Shown here: positions 6,509 to 10,939 of the stretch, piece after piece
Numbering within the stretch: the stretch's first letter is position 1
How the letters are laid out: every line of letters starts with the position of its first letter
Origin: Cephalothrix spiralis
Lineage: Eukaryota > Nemertea > Palaeonemertea > Archinemertea > Cephalotrichidae
Length of the DNA stretch: 10,939 nt
NCBI GenBank assembly: GCA_032353305.1
Contig: JAUCNG010387813.1
Span: 1 to 10,939 of the forward strand
Reading direction: 5' to 3'
Notes under the pieces: model-generated
What the model saw: the letters and a program-made list of their open reading frames with translations, nothing else
Told to the model about the DNA's origin: nothing
Databases searched by the model: none
Made by a program: the position numbers and the translations under genes

Positions 6509-6969
6509 CCGGTAAAACTGATCTTTGTTGACCAGTAAAGCCCTTTGCTGGTCTTGATTAATGATGTCCCGACATCGATATCATGAAAATTTAAAAATCG
6601 CCGATTGCTCAGTTTTCGAGAAGTGCGTATGCGTGGTCGAGTTTAAGAGTTGCGCATGCGCATGTGCGAATCTAAAAAATGCCGGTAAAATAGGGGCATG
6701 TTTCTATTATATTACGTAAAATTAGCTCTAATCGAGTTATTAACGAATCAATGATAATGACGTCACACCAATTTATTTCGTAATAACTCTGTAACGGCTG
6801 ATTTTATGGTATATAAATGATTTATGGACTGATAGAAACATGCCTCTATTCAACCGGAATCAGCCTTCATTAGCGCATGCGCAAACCTAAAACTCGACCG
6901 CGCATGCGCATTTCTCGAAAACTGGCGATTTTGAAATTTTACTGGTCAACAAAGTTAATGTTTTACCGG
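6509..6969. mobile_element. Near-complete palindromic foldback element (hairpin MITE)
   Basis: The two halves are inverted copies almost to the centre. Paired blocks, left against right: CCGGTAAAAC with TTTTACCGG (6961-6969); TTTGTTGACCAGTAAA with TTTACTGGTCAACAAA; AGTTTTCGAGAA with TTCTCGAAAACT; GGTCGAGTTT with AAACTCGACC-like sequence; TGCGCATGCGCA (6651-6662) with AGCGCATGCGCA (6872-6883); GGCATGTTTCTAT (6695-6707) with ATAGAAACATGCC (6832-6844); GAGTTATTA with TAATAACTC. The axis falls at about 6761, on the palindrome TGACGTCA. The left arm alone carries about 46 extra bases (6540-6585) and an 8 bp insertion near 6603-6610. There is no coding capacity. Confidence 0.85.
6651..6910. promoter_or_regulatory. 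NRF-1-like palindromes and a CRE-like apex within the foldback
   Basis: Three GCGCATGCGC-type palindromes occur at 6651-6662, 6872-6883 and 6899-6910, matching the consensus bound by nuclear respiratory factor 1 in animals. A perfect TGACGTCA, the CREB/ATF consensus, lies at 6758-6765 on the axis of the element. The left partner of the 6899-6910 motif (about 6623-6633, GTGCGTATGCGT) has C-to-T type changes. The matches are seen directly; binding or regulatory activity is inference, and alternating GCGC palindromes are also a common feature of MITEs. Confidence 0.35.
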
Positions 6970-6985
6970 ATTTGCAGAACCCTGA

Positions 6986-8260
6986 GCAGTGAAACGCGAG
7001 ACTATATAATTATGTATATTGTGTATTGAAAATCGAGATTTTTTACGAGACATTTTATTTCTACAAAGAATTTCCGCCATTATATAAATTGAACATTTAA
7101 ATAGTCGGGAAAAGTGAACTATAGCTTCGTCAGCAAAAATTTTTATCTCCATAAAATTGTTATCTCCGGAAAACTTCGGAAGTATTCGTAAAAGTTGTAA
7201 CATTCCGAAATATGACTCCGTGATAAGTTGTCGATAACAACAAAATTGGTTTGATATAATTAGCCGTAGCAATACAACTTGTATTTACATGTTGTTAAGA
7301 TATGTTCACAAATATCTGGATCATCAGTTGAATCATAAACTCATCCTATACCCCTAAGGAATGCTCCAATTGCTCCATTCAAACTCCATCTCTCTTCAAA
7401 TATATCCCCATTAAAGATAATACTAAGTAGACACTTAGCTGAATACGTTTGTATAGTCAAACAATTACTTTCAGGTAAAACTTACGTTCCTGACTTCAAG
7501 GAAATCAGAAAAATATCTTAAGTAACCAGAAGTAACCTTAGGAATCTTTGTAATCCAGTTTTTCTGTCTATGGATATTTCCTAGTTGGACTAAAAAATGA
7601 ATATGTACAAAAAAGTACAAAATTTTTCGGCTAGCGCCGCTCGCTCTTTTTGACAAATTATGTCTCTTTCTTTTTGTTCCTGACAACTTAAATCCTAAGA
7701 GTTTTCAATGGGGAATACAATTATACATTTCTATCAGCTGATCACGCATTTACTAAATTTTTCTTGACGTTTTTAGGTGTAAAATGAGCAAAATAAGTTA
7801 AAGAGTTTATCTTTTATCGTGTATTTGGCAGGTCCACTGCTTGTTCTACTCTTTTGGAGGTTCATTTATTGAACATTCCGGTCATATCGATAGATACTAT
7901 ACACAGAAGGGGGTCTTCGTCCCGTTTCCGTTCGAAGAAATGTCATTTCCCGGTCCCGTTATGGAAAATTACAATCTCATTAGAGCGAGCTTTAATAGCG
8001 TTTTTTTGTGATACAAAGTCCAAAAACCGTGTTTTTTCATATCCTCAAAATTCTGAACCACTTGGCATTTTTAGGGCTCCTGTAGACCCCGTTTTAACCC
8101 CTTCACCCTATCAAAAAAGGGGCCATGAAAAAAAATTAGGTGTTATTAAATTTGTATCCAGTTAATTTAGGAGGAGAGAGGGGTATTGTCTCTGAAAGAG
8201 TTGGTATACACCTTTGCCCTATATTTTTAATAAAATAAACAATAATTTTAGACCAAATTT
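6986..8260. other. Long unassigned stretch, no supported gene
   Basis: Several open frames of 70-105 codons exist: minus 6955-7272, minus 7471-7686 and plus 7854-8165. None has a domain, motif or signal that I recognise. The first runs into the palindromic element, and the second opens only on a TTG. Small structures seen: a perfect hairpin CTAAGT-AGAC-ACTTAG (7423-7438), palindrome ATCAGCTGAT (7733-7742), and TCTTCG (7914-7919) with CGAAGA (7933-7938). The segment 7900-8110 is slightly richer in C and G than its surroundings and could be an unrecognised repeat or exon fragment. Confidence 0.4.
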
Positions 8261-8368
8261 TCCTCCAATAATTTAGGAACCCTCTTTCCTTGTTCGCAAT
8301 TATTTCCAACAATTATGGGAAACTCCCTGTTTGGGAAAAAAACCTTTTCTCTCCCCCCGCAAAATGTT

Positions 8369-8606
8369 TTTGGAACGAGGTTGCATAGAGATCCCGCACA
8401 ACAACTTGGTACCATTTTTAAGCAGCATTTTGGTTTAGTAATCATTGGGAACGAGATTGCATATAGAGCACCACTTCGCAACAATATGGTACTACTTTAA
8501 CTGGTTACCTTCCCCTATTATCGCCTAGCGTTACAACCTCCTTCCCGAAGATTATTAAACCGACATCCTGCTTTAATTAGTGATTAGCGTTACAACCTCG
8601 GTCTCG
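8369..8606. repeat. Cluster of direct and inverted GAACGAGGTTGC-type motifs
   Basis: GGAACGAGGTTGCATA (from 8372) and GGAACGAGATTGCATATA (from 8448) are direct repeats 76 bases apart, each followed by a TTGGTACCA-like or ATGGTACTA-like block. Two inverted relatives follow: TAGCGTTACAACCTCCTTCC (8526-8545) and TAGCGTTACAACCTCGGTCT (8585-8604), 59 bases apart. The layout of two motifs in one direction and two in the other suggests a worn MITE with duplicated subterminal motifs. I could not place its outer ends. Frames on both strands across 8248-8500 lie in this repeat and show no protein features. Confidence 0.55.
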
Positions 8607-8610
8607 AAGA

Positions 8611-9144
8611 AATCTCTTGGAATTTTTTAACTCCATTTTTCTACATCAAAATTTCAATTATTTTCCTTCAGACTGAAATTTAATTGAAATGTTGAATGGT
8701 TCATAGCACTTTATATCAGAAAACGACACAATAGGGAATAGATGTAATTACCATATAACAGCATACATTTGGGGTTTCAGATTAATTTATCATTTTTTCC
8801 ACGATGAAAAATGTGTCCCATTATCGTCTCTTTTTTTCTCTCCCATCAAGGTAGGATACATATTAATGTATTTCCTCTGGGAGGCATTTAGAATGGCTTA
8901 TCCAATTTATGTTCTGTCAAAAAGAAGTTGACATAGGTTCAAATGTTACTTTAGGAGAGAGAGAAAAAAACGTGTCAAATATTTCCATTAATATCAAGAG
9001 CAGCAAAATGGAACTTATATCAAAACAATCCTTATCAAAATCGCTTTCACATTCATCAATGTTTTTGGAAAAAAATCAAAATGACATGATGTATGACAAA
9101 CACTGAAAGAATGTTGGCAAAATCAATACAGGTTTATTTAGGTG
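8611..9144. other. Unassigned stretch with one coding-like but unrecognised frame
   Basis: Mostly AT-rich sequence with pyrimidine runs. A plus-strand frame (8909-9106, 65 codons from ATG) is rich in serine, lysine and asparagine (for example SKQSLSKSLSHSSMFLEKN). I recognise no domain and no convincing splice sites around it, so I do not call a gene. Confidence 0.4.
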
Positions 9145-9511
9145 TACATCCTTTAGACATCAGTCTAAACCCCATCAACCCTTGTATTTTTCGGAAAGCT
9201 TTTGGAAATTCTAGGTTCAAGTTTATATTTATATAAGCTCACTTTGGGGCCTCAATCTTTTTTAAGGTTCCCAAAACCGGTCGAATCCGATATTTTGTGA
9301 TCTGCATGTCCAATAAAATAATACTTTAAAGATACCATTTTTGATTGGGTTTCACCAATTTAAGGGGCCCGTATAAATATAGATTTTTTCGAAAAATTCT
9401 ATTGGCCCCTGAGGCCGCGCCTCAAAGCGGGCCTGACCTTTTCGAAAATATAAACATGAACCTAGAATATACAAGGGTTGATGGGGTTCAGACTGAGGTC
9501 TAAAGGATGTA
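9145..9511. mobile_element. MITE with 43 bp terminal inverted repeats
   Basis: A 367 bp element. The left end TACATCCTTTAGACATCAGT (9145 onward) is inverted at the right end (finishing GGTCTAAAGGATGTA at 9511). The match covers 43 bases with two differences and includes CCCCATCAACCCTTGTAT. A second inverted block, CTAGGTTCAAGTTTATATTT against AAATATAAACATGAACCTAG, follows in both arms after a left-arm insertion of about 17 bases. The right half also has a GC-rich hairpin, TGAGGC-CGC-GCCTCA (9410-9424), flanked by TTTTCGAAAA motifs. The element could start with TA as target duplication followed by CATCC, but this is uncertain. It encodes nothing; the minus frame 9352-9540 crosses its right end. 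Confidence 0.85.
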
Positions 9512-9713
9512 TTTCCAGTGTTTAATTTGTCATCTATCAATATCGTATTTCCCTTTTCTTACTTTCAAAAGTCTATAAACAAAGTCATCAATTTAATTTT
9601 TTTCTCTTAAAAAAAATATTGATGAATGTGCAGAAGGCGATCTAGATAAGAAATGAATGATGTTGTAGGTTGTATGTTGCTTCGCTTGATAAGGAAAATA
9701 ATTGACTTTAGGA
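9512..9713. other. Unassigned spacer between two inverted-repeat elements
   Basis: About 200 bases of AT-rich sequence with no gene or repeat that I can support. Confidence 0.5.
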
Positions 9714-10646
9714 AACTCGCCTCTGTCGACTTAAAATTTTTTCGTCGGAGAATCCAATTTGGCTACACATGAATAGAATTTGAAGATTTTGGTAATTTTT
9801 CTCTCTCCTTTATTTAACAATGTTAGTAGCATATTATCACTACCACAATCTGCAGGTATATCTATGGGGTATAAATAAATTTTACCGCTATTTTTTTCTA
9901 AACTCTTAATATTTTCAGTCATTATGCCCGACCAAATTTGGCACACTATAGCGTAATGGCCCCGAAATGATCTCCTTTATAGATTAACACGAACCAAAAA
10001 CGCGATCATAATCCATTCATTACTCGGCCAAAGTCAGTTAAAGGGTAACGTAGTAGTTCCATTTTTAGCCTTGTGGTGTCGCCTTCAATAACCATTTTTT
10101 TAGCTCACTTGGTACTTAGCCCCAAATCTATCTCCTCCTAGGGTTTTTGATCCCAGTTTAATGAAATTATATCGAAGCTTCATTAGACCATGGGCTACAT
10201 TATTTTGCAACGCAATTCGTCGAGAGTCCCGGTTTTTCGCTAAAGTTAGTATTTTCGACGCTAGAGGTCATTAAAGGTCAAAATAGGTATATATAGTATA
10301 ACCAAAAAGTTTTTATAAACAAATTAAAAAGGGCCTTTTGTATTTGTAAAGACTGTCCTCCGCTATGCGCGATATCTTATATAGGTATAATCCTTGAACC
10401 TAAAACTTAAGTTATCCAGGAGTAAAAATTAAAAAAACACCAAAATTGACGTTTAAATTTCCCGCATTGCGGAGAACTTTCTATTACGCCACAGAACGGG
10501 CGACAATAAATAAGGGATCTACTATAAGTAATATCCCAAATGACTTTGGCCGTACTAACTTCAGTGTTCCATCCAAAATCTTCAAATCCTATTCATGTGT
10601 ATTTGGATTCTCCGACGAAAAAATTTTAAGTCGACAGAGGCGAGTT
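9714..10646. mobile_element. 933 bp element with 44 bp perfect inverted ends
   Basis: The left end AACTCGCCTCTGTCGACTTA (9714 onward) is inverted exactly at the right end (finishing TCGACAGAGGCGAGTT at 10646). The first 44 bases match without a change (9714-9757 with 10603-10646). A further ~30 bases of the arms also match, containing TACACATGAATA and TTTGAAGATTTTGG, with one 5-base difference. The interior of about 780 bp is not palindromic and shows no open frame of any size. Frames at 9731-9946 (minus) and 10446-10721 (plus) both cross the same inverted arm, which is why they share a KIFK...YSCV peptide. It is best read as a non-autonomous DNA transposon. No target-site duplication was identified. 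Confidence 0.85.
10265..10280 (+). promoter_or_regulatory. AGGTCA direct repeat with 4-base spacer (DR4-like)
   Basis: AGGTCA-TTAA-AGGTCA lies inside the interior of the 9714-10646 element and is followed 6 bases later by an AGGTA. DR4 spacing is the known arrangement for RXR heterodimers such as those with thyroid hormone receptor or LXR in animals. Here it may simply be part of the element; function is not shown. Confidence 0.25.
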
Positions 10647-10939
10647 ATAAATCATATCCCTTTAGTTAGACCCAATGAAGTCAGTTTTAAGTACACGAAA
10701 TCACTAGGAATGAGGAAATAGTTACAATTCACCTTTAAACATAAACAGAAAATTATCAACTTTTAAGAAATTTTGAAAACAGGGTGGGCTTGTACCAGTT
10801 GTACGCGACTATTTGTACCATTTGTCGATCCATTTATATGTTTATGTTTGTCCTAATATTTTTGTTTGATCTTTACCCAAATTCTTGTTTGAATTCTGTT
10901 TGAATCATTATAACATTCTACTCTTACAGTGTTATCCTT
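10647..10939. other. Unassigned right end of the window
   Basis: AT-rich sequence without a recognisable gene. A short inverted motif, TTGTACCAGTTGTAC, and a nearby TTTGTACCATTTG (about 10788-10823) may be part of a repeat continuing beyond the window. Confidence 0.4.

Noticed and set aside
6955-7272. 105-codon minus-strand frame
   Set aside because: It ends inside the palindromic element arm; no motif or homologous family is recognised.
7471-7686. 71-codon minus-strand frame with a basic start
   Set aside because: It opens on TTG, has no domain and no supporting context; the basic start alone is not enough.
7854-8165. 103-codon plus-strand frame in a slightly GC-richer segment
   Set aside because: No family is recognised and no splice or promoter context is seen; it remains possible but unsupported.
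8909-9106. 65-codon serine/lysine-rich frame
   Set aside because: It has plausible composition but no domain, no splice sites and no conserved neighbour.
9731-10721. Two frames with a shared KIFK...YSCV peptide, first suspected to be paralogous genes
   Set aside because: The shared peptide is explained by both frames crossing the same inverted arm of the 9714-10646 element.

Overview
This window looks like repeat-rich, gene-free animal (metazoan) DNA. It is AT-rich by eye, with long A/T runs. It carries tRNA-derived Pol III repeats, several foldback/MITE-type DNA elements and a decayed hAT-like transposase. I see no rRNA, no CRISPR array, no operon-like gene order with ribosome binding sites, and no open reading frame that I can assign to an intact host gene. 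CpG-containing palindromes inside the elements and a tRNA-headed SINE fit an invertebrate or basal chordate nuclear genome, but I cannot name the lineage.

Layout: 31-195, an ~85 bp tandem duplication; 597-1050, copy A of a T-rich MITE; 1291-1334, a two-unit 22 bp tandem repeat beside a frameshifted coding-like stretch on the minus strand (1339-1723); 1697-2458, a foldback element with long inverted arms around an array of ~51 bp units, each centred on a palindrome; 2459-3227, unassigned; 3228-3552, a tRNA-derived SINE; 4015-4485, a tandemly duplicated ~215-230 bp unit with imperfect inverted ends; 4982-5055, a degenerate tRNA-Leu-like sequence; 5106-5511, a decayed transposase region whose second half resembles the hAT/ZBED catalytic domain; 5615-6042, copy B of the T-rich MITE with a perfect 15 bp terminal inverted repeat; 6509-6969, an almost complete palindrome with TGACGTCA at its axis and three NRF-1-like GCGCATGCGC motifs; 6986-8260, unassigned; 8369-8606, a cluster of direct and inverted ~15 bp motifs; 9145-9511, a MITE with 43 bp inverted ends; 9714-10646, a larger element with 44 bp perfect inverted ends and a long unique interior.

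The elements do not form a pathway. They share an architecture of long inverted ends with little or no coding capacity, so they must have been mobilised by enzymes encoded elsewhere. The only transposase trace here (hAT-like) is broken and is not linked by its ends to any of the elements. The most unusual objects are the foldback with the palindromic ~51 bp array, which also contains sequence resembling the T-rich MITE family, and the axis-symmetric palindrome at 6509-6969. I did not find a convincing new multi-gene system.
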